Shown: positions 12,990 to 24,054 of the stretch, piece by piece
Layout: each line of letters starts with the position of its first letter
How positions within the stretch are numbered: the stretch's first letter is position 1
NCBI GenBank assembly: GCA_037179515.1
Contig: JAXCGZ010021030.1
Location: 15,001 to 79,000, forward strand
Source of the DNA: Halocaridina rubra
Taxonomy: Eukaryota > Arthropoda > Malacostraca > Decapoda > Atyidae
DNA: 64,000 nt
Reading direction: 5' to 3'
The notes under the pieces: model-generated
What the model was told of the DNA's origin: nothing
The model's input: only the letters and a program-made list of their open reading frames with translations
The model's database searches: none
Translations under genes and position numbers: made by a program

Positions 12990-12991
<2 letters not shown>

Positions 12992-14562
12992 CAGCTAAGA
13001 TCTATTCCATATATTGTCATTTAGAAAAGTGAAAGTATATGCTAAATTAATCACATGCGGTTTTTTCACCTGCATAAGACACGATTATTTTTCTTTCAGA
13101 TACATTAACACAGTTCTGTATCGACACTAAATAGCCTGGAAAATAGAATTTTGTACATGGCCTAAACTATGAGTTTGCTGTTAACTGGGAACTTAAAAAC
13201 TTAATAGAAAGGTCTTGTAAAGATAGAATTAAGAGGCGAAAATTTACCCTGAAAATAGTTTTCAAAACTCTTAAAATGTCTTAAGATCATAGACATCAGA
13301 GAAGTTATTTAAATATCTAATAATCTATATTTTTAACCACCAAAGCCATATACGAAATATTCAATATGTAGATTGAATATTGTATTTGTGCTATACGGTT
13401 CAATTTTTATATTCCAATCTTCAATGGGACGTGATAGGTTAAAATTGCCAAAATAGGCCTAATGCTCGTACTGAGTTGATGAAAATAGCCAAAATATAGG
13501 CCTAAGCTTGTATAATATGCCATAGAACCGTCTTGAAAAACTTGTTTGCCGAATACGAATGAAGAAAACAATACAATTAACAAAAATGTTTCTTGAGATT
13601 TCGAAAAGATTGTCAGTCAATTAGTAATTATATTGTATTAAACTTATGCCAAGAAAAAAAACAAACTTAAAATGTTATGTAATAAATTTTAGTTAAATTT
13701 CTTGATAATATTCTAGGGTTCATTTACAAATTTGTTTGAATATGTCTTAAATTATACTGTATTATATACTTTTATATTGTAGTTTCGAAGCAAAGAACAG
13801 TTTTTAAATACCATAATTCAGTAAGCTGTGTGGCTGGACAAACTAAAATATGAAAGAGTATTTGACAGGACAAAAACAAAACTATATAGCTGGATATTCT
13901 ATTGCATTGGTGGCTTGGAAAAAGATAAAATTAATATGGTCTTGGTTCAAAATAGAAATACAAAAAGGTTTATTAATGTCTCTGGACAAAAAGAAATTAT
14001 TGGACATCAAACACCGATAGGCAAAAATTCAACTGAATTCGATATACCAAAGAAAAAATAAATTAATGATTCAAAAAGTTTAGAACAATGTAGGTATATC
14101 CAGGACAGTATTTTTGTTTATTATTAACCTATTTACAGTATAGTGTATAGAGACCGGATTGATATTGGCATTATAAGAAAAAAAATATATTCTTAATCCG
14201 AAAAATATATCAAAGACGAAAATGCAAATCAGTCAATGAATGTATTTTAAAAACACAATTTTCCTATAGAAGTAAATTAAATAAGCTATCACTTAAATAA
14301 AGGTACATGCAATTCATGTAAAGTTTACCCTAATATGCAATAACCAAGTAGAATATTAGTCACCTTGGCCTTTTTTTTTTTTTTTTTACATCTCCACCCC
14401 CTAAAAATGAAATGAAATGAAACATTGGGGGGGGGAGGCCTTAAATTTAACAGATCAATAACCATCCCCCTGATCACTGGCACCGTACCAACACTCCCTC
14501 CCCTCCCGGTAGTGTATCAAAATGCTTTAATGAATATGGCAATAAATATTTCGGGTACTTAC

Positions 14563-14671
14563 ACCATGATGCCCCGGTTCTACCCAAACACTGCCTGGTG
14601 TCACTATTCCAGAGGAATTTTTTCCAGTCATTATCCTTTCCAGCATACAACCTGGCCCTCTCTTCATCCAT
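14563..14671 (-). CDS. Na+/K+-ATPase subunit beta, alternative first coding exon (proximal)
   Basis: The beta subunit is the single-pass type II glycoprotein that chaperones and regulates the Na+/K+ pump at the plasma membrane. The exon encodes 36 codons plus one base: MDEERARLYAGKDNDW, then [20 protein letters not shown]. The W-x-x-F-(L/I)-W-N-S-(E/D)-T...-LGRTG-SW block is the cytoplasmic signature just before the transmembrane helix in this family. The start is chosen for its ACCATGG context. The donor is GTAAGT (14562-14557) after TGG T, phase 1, the same as the upstream exon at 15151. The transmembrane exon was not found in the window, so the gene is partial here. 'RQC' replaces the usual '(K/S)QF', a modest divergence. 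Confidence 0.75.
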
Positions 14672-14714
14672 GGTTCCAGTCGTTGTCAGAGACCTCAGAC
14701 CTGCGTTTAGGGCC

Positions 14715-14735
14715 GAATATCGACTATACTAAACC
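14715..14735 (-). promoter_or_regulatory. TATA-like sequence of proximal ATPase beta exon
   Basis: On the minus strand GTATAGTCGATATTCGG lies about 50-60 bp upstream of the proximal ATG. It resembles GTATATATCGATCGGG at the same position before the distal exon, suggesting promoter and exon were duplicated together. It is weaker than the distal TATA. Confidence 0.35.
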
Positions 14736-15150
14736 TAAACCCCCTTTTGAATCCAGGAGACACACTGCGGCATTTTATGGGGTTCTGGAACCCCCCCAAA
14801 AAGGACTCCCTTCAGTAGCCACAGAAGAAACCCCCCAAGTGACCCTCGTATCGCGCATGCTTGACCTCAACACAGGTGAGGGTTTTTGGCTTATATCATG
14901 CAACCTTAGTTGCAGCTCCCAGTTAAACCTCAACACTCGTATGGGGTCGACATAATCTTAGAAAGAATTACTGACATCTTTTATGGACTTCCAATGCTAG
15001 GGTCCACCTCTTCCAAAACTCTAGTCTGACTTCCAAATCCTGTCTCTCTTGCCCATCAATACCCCCAGGGGCTAGCTTCATTTTCAAGGCTCAATTTCCC
15101 AGTTCTCTTTATTTTAAACAAACGAAACATCTTTTTTTATTTATACTTAC

Positions 15151-15262
15151 ACCATGATGCTCCCGTTCGTCCCAGGAATTGTTTAGTTTCCGAATTCCAC
15201 AAGAATTGGGAGAAAGATTCCTCCTTCGGTCCGACTTTGTACAGGGCGTTATTCTCCGCCAT
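15151..15262 (-). CDS. Na+/K+-ATPase subunit beta, alternative first coding exon (distal)
   Basis: Encodes 37 codons plus one base: [16 protein letters not shown] then [20 protein letters not shown] and W. This is a close match to the cytoplasmic N-terminus of arthropod Na+/K+-ATPase beta subunits, ending just before the transmembrane segment. The ATG (15262-15260) has context CACGATGG. The donor GTAAGT (15150-15145) is phase 1. The last eight coded residues (LGRTGASW with its flank) and the bases around the donor match the exon at 14563, so the two are tandem alternatives that could splice to one downstream exon. The surrounding 15180-15370 is notably GC-rich for this window. Confidence 0.85.
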
Positions 15263-15280
15263 CGTGCCTGGCTGTGGGTC

Positions 15281-15315
15281 GACTGCAGTGACTGCCGCAC
15301 CCGATCGATATATAC
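15281..15315 (-). promoter_or_regulatory. TATA box and initiator-like motif of distal ATPase beta exon
   Basis: The minus strand has TGTATATATCG (TATA core near 15313-15308), followed about 25-30 bp later by GGCAGTCACTGCAG, an arthropod-initiator-like sequence (near 15297-15284). The ATG comes about 22 bp after that, so the 5' UTR would be very short if this start is used. Spacing is seen; function is inferred. Confidence 0.45.
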
Positions 15316-15782
15316 ATCACCCCTTCGCGACAAAATACAGGCTCGCGTGCTAGCTATCACTCTCTGTACCAAATCGTACTGGCAAAATTTATATGGATAA
15401 AAATTAATATTTACCTTACACATTAATACATCAATAATATCTAATAAAAATTAAAATTAATACTTATTAATGTAATGATTAATAAATATGTTAACCATCG
15501 GAATAGGTAATTTTGATCAGGAAATATATACAAATTCATTAATATTTTTGCCCTCTTCCAAAAGCCGTCATATGGGTGTAATACCGAGTTAAAGAATAAG
15601 TTGCTGAATAAGTAATAAATACTGTAAATATTGTAGAAATTTCTTTCTTTTTATGTGACCGATTAAGTGCCTTCTAGAATTTATATTATATTCTTAATTA
15701 TTTATTTGTATATTTTTTACTAATAAATCGGAATTTATTACATTAAAATTAATTAAAAAACTAAGTAGCTGGTCGAAATATA

Positions 15783-15785
<3 letters not shown>

Positions 15786-15824
<39 letters not shown>

Positions 15825-16084
15825 CACTATCTCTTTTATTTCACAAGATCAGAAACTTGATTGTAGTGGATATGAATTCATTGAGACATTGACATATAAC
15901 TTTTCTGCTATCTATCGGTTTCTCTGTCTATTTGACTGTATGTCTATCCATTTGTCTATCTCATCCATCTATAGAAAATATAAAATAATACCAATTCCAT
16001 TCTATGACTAAATTCTTAAGATTAAAAATATGTTTAGTACAAAAAAATAACAAACGGACCAGTATTTATTATTATTATTATTAT

Positions 16085-16125
<41 letters not shown>

Positions 16126-16126
16126 A
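15786..16126. repeat. (AG)n, (ATT)n-(AGT)n microsatellites
   Basis: (AG)n spans about 15786-15821; a compound ATT then AGT tract spans about 16068-16126. 16130-16470 has no supportable gene. Confidence 0.95.
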
Positions 16127-16439
16127 TTCAGCCATCATATCTATGTATCATGTGGAAGTTATAATAATTATAGTGTTATAAAATGACAGGAAAATATTAA
16201 CATTAAAAATCCAAAATCTTACTATACTGAGAAAATCAGCTTTCAGTAAAGCTTTCAATTCATTGTATGGATAATTTATGATTACTAAGCTTTCAAAAAC
16301 TGGGTCATATTGTTGCATACAATGTATGACCTGAGCTGGTGCAGACCAGACCCATGTTGACCTCCCCAGTCCACACACCCTCACCCACTCACCCCCTCTC
16401 ATCTATACTTTTTTAGTTCCAACTAAGCTTGAATTATAC

Positions 16440-19400
16440 TCCCAGCAGAATCATACAGTCGAAACTACAACTATGACTATGGATACCACCCCAATGAAAC
16501 ATGGTAATACCTCGTCTCCTGCTGTTGCTGTTACTGCTGTCGATGTGAAAGTTACTTGTAAATATAATGATAGATTATCTGTCGTACATATAAATGCACA
16601 ATCCCTGTTATCCCATATACTAGAAATTGAACATAAGCTTGTACAAGAAAATATTGATGTTCTTTGCATTAGCGAATCATGGCTGTATCCGTCAATTAAT
16701 AATGCATTTATTAATATTCCTTCATATAATATTTATCGCTATGACAGTGGTAGAGGTGGAGGTGTATGTTTATATGTTAAAAATTATTTGAAGGCCACTG
16801 AACTAAATCTTGAAACTGAGAAGCACGAAGGAGTGGAAGATAAATGGATCTCTGTCCAACATAAAAAGTTTCCTTCTATTATCATAGGCTGCGTGTACCG
16901 CCACCCCAAAGCCTCGGTAACCTCCTTTAGCTATATTTTGGACGTTTTTAAGGAGATAATTTTAAAAAACAAACCAGTTTTTATATATGGCGATTTTAAT
17001 GATGATCAACTAAAAAGAGAAAATAAAATGAGTAGACTTATTAAGAATTTAAATCTAGAACAGATTATAAATAAACCAACTAGAATCACTCCCACTTCAG
17101 TTTCCCAAATCGATCTAGTAATAACAAACTCCAAACATATGATAACTAAGTGTGACGTAATGCCAAGCCCTATAGCAGACCACGAGGAAATTGTAACGTC
17201 CCTAAATATTCGCAAACCAAAGAGACAACCAATCTTTAAAACATTCAGATGCTTAAGAAATTATTCACAAGAATTACTTTGTAGTTTACTTATGAATGAA
17301 GTACATAAATTAAATGAAATTCTATATACCGATAATATAAATAAACAAGTAAGAATTTTAACCAGTGTCTTATCATCATGTATAGATCGATGTGCACCAC
17401 TCGTGACAAGAGAAATATTTCGTCCCCCCGCTCCTTGGATAACAGATGACATAAAAAACATTATGAAAGAAAGAGACAAACTACAAAATGAAGTAAAACT
17501 ACAAAGAGATAATATCCCTTTAAGAGAAAAGTTTACAGAGCATAAGAAACAAGTAAAATCATTATTAAGTAACAGTAAGAAACAGTATTACAAAAATGAA
17601 TTTCAAAACGCTAAAGGCAATATCTCTGATACATGGAAAATTGCTAAAACCATGCTTTCCAATAACTGTAATAAAAGTAGTAACATATCAATTATACCCG
17701 ATGAGGTAGATGTAAGTGCTAAAGCAGAAGAGTTCAATAATTTTTTCGCTGAAGTGGGGAAAAAAACCTTTGAAAAAACAAAAAAAGAAATAATAAATGA
17801 AATCAATAATAGTAATGGTGGTAATAATAATGATGATGGTAGTAGTAATAATAATAGAAATGTTGATAATGGTGTAAATAATAATGATGGTGGTAGTAAT
17901 GGTAATGATAATAGTGATGATGGTAGCAATAATAATAATAATGTAAATTTGGAAGAACATAGTGCATTCAATAGAAGTACTGATGTCTTTAACCCTACTA
18001 CAGTAGATTGTAATACAGTAATCTTAGTAATAAAAAATCTGAAAGACTCTAATGCATATGGATCAGATGGAATTTGTTTTCGTTTTATTAGAGATTCATT
18101 ATTTGTAATAGCTTATTATCTGACGGTAATAATCAATACTTCCATAGTTACCAATATCTACCCAGATTTATGGAAAAATCCCCATGTAATTCCTGGTTTT
18201 AAAAATGGAAATCCTGACGACGTCTCTAACTATAGACCAATCTCTTTACTACCAATTTTATCAAAGATACTTGAAAAGATTGTTGCAAATCAGTTAAGTG
18301 AGTTTCTTGAAAAAAATAAACTTATTGCAAAAAGTCAACACGGTTTCAGGCCAAAATTATCAACTGAAACTGCCTTATTGAAAATATCAGATGAAATATA
18401 CAAAAATATAGATAATAAGAAAATATCATTGCTACTACTACTCGATCTTTCTAAAGCTTTTGATAGTGTAAACCATAGTATATTATTAGAAAAATGCAAA
18501 AAAATGAACATTGACCCAAGCTGGTTCGAGAACTATTTAAAAAACCGCTACCAGTCAGTCAGAATAAAAGATACAGTTTCAAGTTCCAAGAAGGTATTGT
18601 TTGGGGTCCCTCAGGGATCGATCCTAGGACCTATACTTTTTCTAATATATGTAAACGATCTAGTAAAATATTTACCTAACTGTTATGTCATTCAATATGC
18701 TGACGATACTCAAATCTTAATTGAGGGAGAAATTAATGATTTAGAAAATATTATTCGTAGAGCAGAAGAAATTTTGTATATGGCTAAACGTTACTTTCTA
18801 AAAAATGGTCTGTTACTTAATGAAACTAAAACCCAATCTATTCTTATCGGATCCAGACAATTATTATCAGAAGTTGATGACAATCTTCATATAAATTTTA
18901 ACGGTAATATCATTAAGCCAATGAACTCGGTAAAGAACCTAGGTGTCTATTTTGACCGTTACATGAATTTTGAAATGCATATAGATGAAATTTATAAAAA
19001 AGTAATGGGTACTCTAATATATCTAAATAGGGTAAAAGACTCATTTGAAACATCAACTCGTATAATAATTGTCCAGTCCTTAGCTATGAGTTTAATTAAT
19101 TACTGTCTCAAAGTTTGGGGATGTACAAATAAGACTCAATTACAAAGAATACAAAAGTTACAAAACTTTGCAGCACGAGTGGCTGTTGGCAATGTAAGAA
19201 AATACGAGCACATCTCTCCTGTTTTAAAAGATCTAGAATGGATAAAGATTAGAGATAAATATGTTTTTGATATATGTACCTTTGTTTTTAATATACTAAG
19301 AAACAATATTCCTGATTGCTTGTATAATTTTTCCACAGTAAGCTCAGTTACCGGGTTAACTACCCGTCAAGGGGAAGATTTATTAGTACGAAGGTCTAAA

Positions 19401-19618
19401 ACTGATATTGGCTCAAGAGATATAAACATTCGTGGACCTCATTTATATAATCAGCTTCCCAGAGAACTAAAAAATGCTGGTTCAGTGTATACTTTTAAAT
19501 ATAATCTTAAGAAGTTACTCTTAAAGGAAGATTTTACTTGTAAATTTTAATTGTACACCCATATTTGAATACCCAATGTATGTTGGAAATAAAGTATTAT
19601 TATTATTATTATTATTAT

Positions 19619-19620
<2 letters not shown>
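16440..19620 (+). mobile_element. Non-LTR retrotransposon (Jockey/CR1-superfamily type), ORF2 intact
   Basis: The body is the 1025-codon EN-RT frame. A 43-bp 3' UTR with an AATAAA at 19587-19592 follows, then an (ATT)n tail to 19620, typical for LINEs ending in microsatellite-like tails. The (CT)n that begins at 19621 is the flank. No ORF1 is visible upstream, so the copy is either 5'-truncated just before ORF2 or belongs to a single-ORF lineage. The 5' boundary is not defined and no target-site duplication could be fixed. Clade assignment needs a phylogeny. Confidence 0.85.
16473..19550 (+). CDS. Endonuclease-reverse transcriptase (LINE ORF2)
   Basis: 1025 aa without a stop or frameshift. 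The N-terminal apurinic-type endonuclease is seen as HINAQSL (about residue 40), ISESWL (about 67), GGGVCLYV, GCVYRHP, YGDFNDD (about 172), QIDLVIT and ADHEEI (about 236). Residues about 443-491 are a low-complexity N/G/D/S tract encoded by degenerate AAT/GAT/GGT triplets. The reverse transcriptase shows NYRPISLL (586), SQHGFRP, LLDLSKAFD with Asp658, FGVPQGSILGP (about 709-720) and YADD with Asp744/Asp745, so all three catalytic aspartates are present. A C-terminal region with RIQKLQNFAARV is typical of Jockey/CR1 relatives. Element-encoded rather than a host gene; an intact ORF suggests recent insertion. Confidence 0.93.
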   Translation: MTMDTTPMKHGNTSSPAVAVTAVDVKVTCKYNDRLSVVHINAQSLLSHILEIEHKLVQENIDVLCISESWLYPSINNAFINIPSYNIYRYDSGRGGGVCLYVKNYLKATELNLETEKHEGVEDKWISVQHKKFPSIIIGCVYRHPKASVTSFSYILDVFKEIILKNKPVFIYGDFNDDQLKRENKMSRLIKNLNLEQIINKPTRITPTSVSQIDLVITNSKHMITKCDVMPSPIADHEEIVTSLNIRKPKRQPIFKTFRCLRNYSQELLCSLLMNEVHKLNEILYTDNINKQVRILTSVLSSCIDRCAPLVTREIFRPPAPWITDDIKNIMKERDKLQNEVKLQRDNIPLREKFTEHKKQVKSLLSNSKKQYYKNEFQNAKGNISDTWKIAKTMLSNNCNKSSNISIIPDEVDVSAKAEEFNNFFAEVGKKTFEKTKKEIINEINNSNGGNNNDDGSSNNNRNVDNGVNNNDGGSNGNDNSDDGSNNNNNVNLEEHSAFNRSTDVFNPTTVDCNTVILVIKNLKDSNAYGSDGICFRFIRDSLFVIAYYLTVIINTSIVTNIYPDLWKNPHVIPGFKNGNPDDVSNYRPISLLPILSKILEKIVANQLSEFLEKNKLIAKSQHGFRPKLSTETALLKISDEIYKNIDNKKISLLLLLDLSKAFDSVNHSILLEKCKKMNIDPSWFENYLKNRYQSVRIKDTVSSSKKVLFGVPQGSILGPILFLIYVNDLVKYLPNCYVIQYADDTQILIEGEINDLENIIRRAEEILYMAKRYFLKNGLLLNETKTQSILIGSRQLLSEVDDNLHINFNGNIIKPMNSVKNLGVYFDRYMNFEMHIDEIYKKVMGTLIYLNRVKDSFETSTRIIIVQSLAMSLINYCLKVWGCTNKTQLQRIQKLQNFAARVAVGNVRKYEHISPVLKDLEWIKIRDKYVFDICTFVFNILRNNIPDCLYNFSTVSSVTGLTTRQGEDLLVRRSKTDIGSRDINIRGPHLYNQLPRELKNAGSVYTFKYNLKKLLLKEDFTCKF

Positions 19621-19680
<60 letters not shown>

Positions 19681-19754
19681 AATTATCACCTCTTTAGTCC
19701 ATCTAGGTACCGCAGTTATTGCGCTAAGTATGAATATGTAATACTTCGATGTCT

Positions 19755-19848
<94 letters not shown>
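19595..19848. repeat. (ATT)n tail, (CT)n and (AG)n microsatellites
   Basis: The LINE tail (ATT)n passes into (CT)n at 19621-19678; after 80 bp of unique sequence an (AG)n of about 90 bp spans 19759-19848. CT then AG in opposite orientation makes a potential long hairpin. Confidence 0.95.
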
Positions 19849-20018
19849 AGTTACTCGAACACTGTTGAAATATAAAAGAATAGATTCAAGGACACGACTA
19901 CAACTCCTTATGAATCTCACAAACTACTTTGAATTCCGTGCATTCTGCAGTACACATGTATGTTGCATGTAGATGAACCCCATAATAAAGAATATCCTAA
20001 CTGTCCTTTCGTTTCATG

Positions 20019-20071
20019 ATTATTATTATTATTATTATTATTATTATTGTTATTATTATTATTATTATTAT

Positions 20072-20160
<89 letters not shown>

Positions 20161-20161
20161 T
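20019..20161. repeat. (ATT)n-(AGT)n-(AAT)n compound microsatellite
   Basis: ATT runs to about 20071, AGT to about 20129 and AAT to 20160. The outer ATT and AAT blocks are reverse complements, so the array is inverted-repeat-like around the AGT block. Confidence 0.95.
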
Positions 20162-20317
20162 TGCCCTTCCTCAGAGAAATATGTTTTAATACGAAAGTAA
20201 ATTAATAATAATTAATAATTCAGATTAAATAAATTAATCTTACATATTATCAACGTTCAGCGAGAGATGCAAGAGGCTAGTAAGAAACAACGACATTATA
20301 TTAGCTTTGGAAGAGGT

Positions 20318-20383
20318 ACTGAAGAAGAAGAAGAAGAAGAAGAAGAAGAAGAAGAAGAAGAAGAAGAAGAAGAAGAAGAAGAA
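20318..20383. repeat. (GAA)n microsatellite
   Basis: About 66 bp of pure GAA. The poly-Glu frame across it is an artefact. Confidence 0.95.
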
Positions 20384-20718
20384 TTGTCTCACAGTGGAGG
20401 CGGATCACGTGATGAGGGGGTAAGGGAGTTTAAGGAGGGGAGTAGTGAGGAGGAGACAGGTAGGAAGGTGAGGAAATTGTATGAAGGAAATAGTAAATAG
20501 ATGAATAAGGAAACCGGAAGGTAAAATTAAGATCACTTCCTTATTTTCACACCTCACGAAAAAATCTGAATCTCCATTAGGAGACGGGGAATTACGAGAT
20601 TAAGGCTCTTTCCGGTGAACAGTGTTCTGTAGATAATGATTTCTATGTATCATAGATTAATTTGAAGTATCACTTAAGTGGAATTAACATATTTATTTCT
20701 TATTTGATATTTGATTCT

Positions 20719-20720
<2 letters not shown>

Positions 20721-20796
<76 letters not shown>

Positions 20797-20840
20797 CGTA
20801 TGCCCTTTGGTTTATATCATTGGTCTAATAAACCAACTGG

Positions 20841-20909
<69 letters not shown>
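20721..20909. repeat. Two adjacent (AG)n microsatellites
   Basis: The tracts span about 20721-20794 and 20843-20909. TTGGT...AACCAACTGG lies between and ACCAGCTGACTGG follows; short related phrases near both tract ends hint at local duplication. Confidence 0.95.
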
Positions 20910-21214
20910 CCTACTGGTAGTACCAGCTGACTGGTGTCAATAATCTATAATACCAGATGTAGCTGGTGTTCCGAGGATGGCGTTAACTCATATTAATCAA
21001 TATTCCAAGCGGGATGCAACACTACTTACTATAGTTAAGAAAATATAATCATGTGTTAATATACAATAAAGTAGTTTAGGAGTGTTGATTAGGCCAATAT
21101 TTTTCTTAAGCCTACTTTACTGAAATATACTGTACGTATATGTACATATGTATGTATGTATATTTTTGTACGTGTATGCATTCATGTATTTTTGTATATG
21201 TATGTTTATGTACA

Positions 21215-22075
21215 TATGTATGTTAGTTAAATTCAATGCCTCCAAGACACAGTTTCTGGCTATCTCTTAATCTTCTTCTCCTGATAACCCTTTTGTCTTC
21301 GAAATTAACGAAATTTACCCTGTAAAACCGGAACAAACTCTATCAACATATTAGGAATCCATATAGCCTCTAACTTGATTTGGAGGAATCACATAATCCA
21401 AATTTCTAAATCTTCATCCCAAAAATTGGGGGTATTGTTGCGTTTTCGTCATTACTTTTCCTCTTTGCAGGTACTTAAAATTTACAAAGGTCTTATCCGT
21501 CCCTGTTTAGAATACTGCTCACACATCTGGGGTGCTTCTTCTTATACTTATCTTCTTGATAGGGTTGAATCTAAGGCAGTCAGACTCATTGATGATCCTT
21601 CTCTTACTTTCTATCGTTACTACTTCCATCGCTGCTCTGATGAGTTGGCGAGTTGCATCCCTCCCCCACTGCCGAGGCCGCTTAACACTCGCCAAGCGGC
21701 CTCATCTCACAGGTACTGTGTGGAGATTTGTAGCTCGCGGATTGGTCGGTGCAGCGACTGTTTCTTCCCATCTACCTCCAGATTCTGGAACTCTCTTTAT
21801 CCTTCTGTCTTTCCTAATTCTTATGACATTTCATCCTTCAAATAGCAGATCTATCGTCATCTCAGAGCCTAGTCCTCCATATCTCTGGGTCCTCTGTACT
21901 TTGACTGTTATTTTTTTTTTCTGTCTGTCGTTTTCCTTTGTGTGACATTACCTCATTTCTGCCTTTTCCTTAACCTTTTTCGTTTCCTTCATCTTGGTAT
22001 TTTCTCGTGCCAGGGCCTTTATTGATGACAGCAGATTCTGCCTGTCCCGGTGTCACACTCATAAAAAAATGTACA
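21215..22075 (+). pseudogene. 5'-truncated Jockey-like LINE, C-terminal RT region and 3' UTR
   Basis: A frame at 21375-21845 encodes the RT thumb/C-terminal region: LKIYKGLIRPCLEYCSHIWG, RVESKAVRLIDDPSLT, RFWNSLYPSVF, which is typical of Jockey-type elements. Upstream, 21215-21375 carries the preceding RT part in other frames with stops. The 3' UTR ends GCCTGTCCCGGTGTCACACT then CATAAAAAAATG near 22075. It belongs to the same family as the copy at 28.6-31.1 kb. No catalytic RT core is present, so it is dead. Confidence 0.8.
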
Positions 22076-22457
22076 TGGTATTTAATATTAAAGATAATTA
22101 TAAAATTGTAATATATTGAAATAGTATAAGTTGTGCTTGCCCGTTTTCCAGTCATAAATTACCGTAAAAACATTTATTAAATAAACATGTGCACATATGT
22201 ATGTTTGTGTACATACTTCTATTACATGTACGCATGCATAGGTTTGTGTAAATCCATCTGGACATTGATTCTTAACCGTAACAGAAAGAAAACTAAATTT
22301 GTTATACAAAGAATATACAAAGCATATGTATTGACTTAAATAGTGTACACATATGAATACACACTGTGTATGTAACAGCAGAAAAGAAATATATATGTAA
22401 AATAATTATACATGAAGTTACGTATTTGGAAACGTTGTGCAGAGACGAAAAACATGG

Positions 22458-22459
<2 letters not shown>

Positions 22460-22548
<89 letters not shown>

Positions 22549-22596
22549 TACTGTATTATGAAAGAATCCTTATTCGTGCAAACTGGATGCGATATA

Positions 22597-22667
<71 letters not shown>
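22460..22667. repeat. Two adjacent (AG)n microsatellites
   Basis: The tracts span about 22460-22543 and 22600-22667, with 57 bp of unique DNA between. The paired layout copies that at 20.7 kb. Confidence 0.95.
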
Positions 22668-22671
<4 letters not shown>

Positions 22672-22774
22672 ACCTAATCATCCATCATATATGTCTTATC
22701 ATATTGAGAAAGTAAAGATAAGTGAACAAAAGATATATGACATATTGCATTTAAGAAAAAAACCCAAACGCAGA

Positions 22775-22827
<53 letters not shown>

Positions 22828-22985
22828 TAAAAATGTTCTAGGAACTACCTCATCTTAGCTCGAGCATGATACCGACATGAATATTCGTTTTTAAAGCTCT
22901 TTGACTGTCAAACAAAGCGGACTATCTCCCGAACACCTATTTATCTCACAGTATTTTATTCAAGATATACATTTATTCTTATTTC

Positions 22986-23028
<43 letters not shown>

Positions 23029-23049
23029 GAGAGAGAGAGAGAGAGAGAG

Positions 23050-23083
<34 letters not shown>
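22775..23083. repeat. (ACT)n, then (ACT)n-(AG)n microsatellites
   Basis: (ACT)n spans about 22777-22828; a second (ACT)n at 22986-23029 runs directly into (AG)n to 23083. Confidence 0.95.
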
Positions 23084-23088
<5 letters not shown>

Positions 23089-23420
23089 TATCATTATCCA
23101 TCCGTAATAGATTATTGAACCATATTTGCTCACACGCTAAAAGTCCCTGTTCAACTCCTCAAAGTCGTTTGTAGAACATATCCTCACCAGAATCTTTTGA
23201 AAATGATGCAATAATGGCATCAGTTTGGTGGTAGCCTTTGTCTTCTCACCTAAACGAATGTGTAGCCTAGTAGATGTGTGGGGCCATAGAGGAGCAGTAT
23301 TTAGGTATGTTTGGGTTATGACAGAAATCAGTCGTTCAACTTCTTAGGAAAATAAAAATAAAAAAGTATATATATATTTGTATCAGTGATTTTATTTTCT
23401 AATTTGGGTATGTTATATTT

Positions 23421-23592
<172 letters not shown>

Positions 23593-23639
23593 ACTGCTAA
23601 TTGCAATGAGAGCAGAAGAGCAGAATACCTTACATATAT

Positions 23640-24046
23640 TTTATTGATTTAAAAATGAAGAAGAAGAAGACGATGATTTGTTTATGTTCCATTTCTGGAT
23701 TCTGGAAGCACCGGAAGGCAGATCGCACGGTAACTAAACTTAAAATATCGATTCAATCTTGAAGACTGAAGATAACGAGCTAAATATAACTTTTCTGAAA
23801 GGTTAAATCTTTCATGGAGCTTTCAGTGTGTGCATAAATGAGGAATATTCTACCTGGTTTCACACATTGTCATATTCTTGACAACGTGAATAAAATTTAC
23901 TTTAAAATTGAAGATGGAAGATTATGAGCGAGGTATATAGAGAGTAATTTTGTGTGTCGTTCATTGTTGGTGTTAATTCCAAGAATGCTTAGCCAATATG
24001 AGACCAATCGTTGTTAATTTGGGTATAATTTTACTACTAATCACTT
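23640..24046. other. No supportable gene
   Basis: AT-rich unique-looking sequence, with no open frame bounded by splice sites and no recognised repeat. Confidence 0.5.
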
Positions 24047-24054
24047 TATAATTG

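Noticed and set aside
13828..14061. 77-aa plus-strand frame as a small gene
   Set aside because: Lysine/asparagine-rich, AT-driven, no domain, no splice or promoter support; contains loosely repeated GGACAAA phrases.
14425..14955. 176-codon plus-strand frame over the ATPase beta exon
   Set aside because: Shadow of the minus-strand exon and its GC-rich flank; the minus-strand reading has family motifs and a proper donor.
17603..17971. Minus-strand leucine/isoleucine-rich frames inside the LINE ORF
   Set aside because: Complement of the N/D/S triplet tract; not a membrane protein gene.
20267..20500. Glu-rich 77-aa frame
   Set aside because: Driven by a (GAA)n microsatellite and G/A-rich flank; no gene evidence.
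22775..23083. Regularly spaced repeats as a CRISPR-like array
   Set aside because: Pure trinucleotide microsatellites without unique spacers, in a eukaryotic genome.
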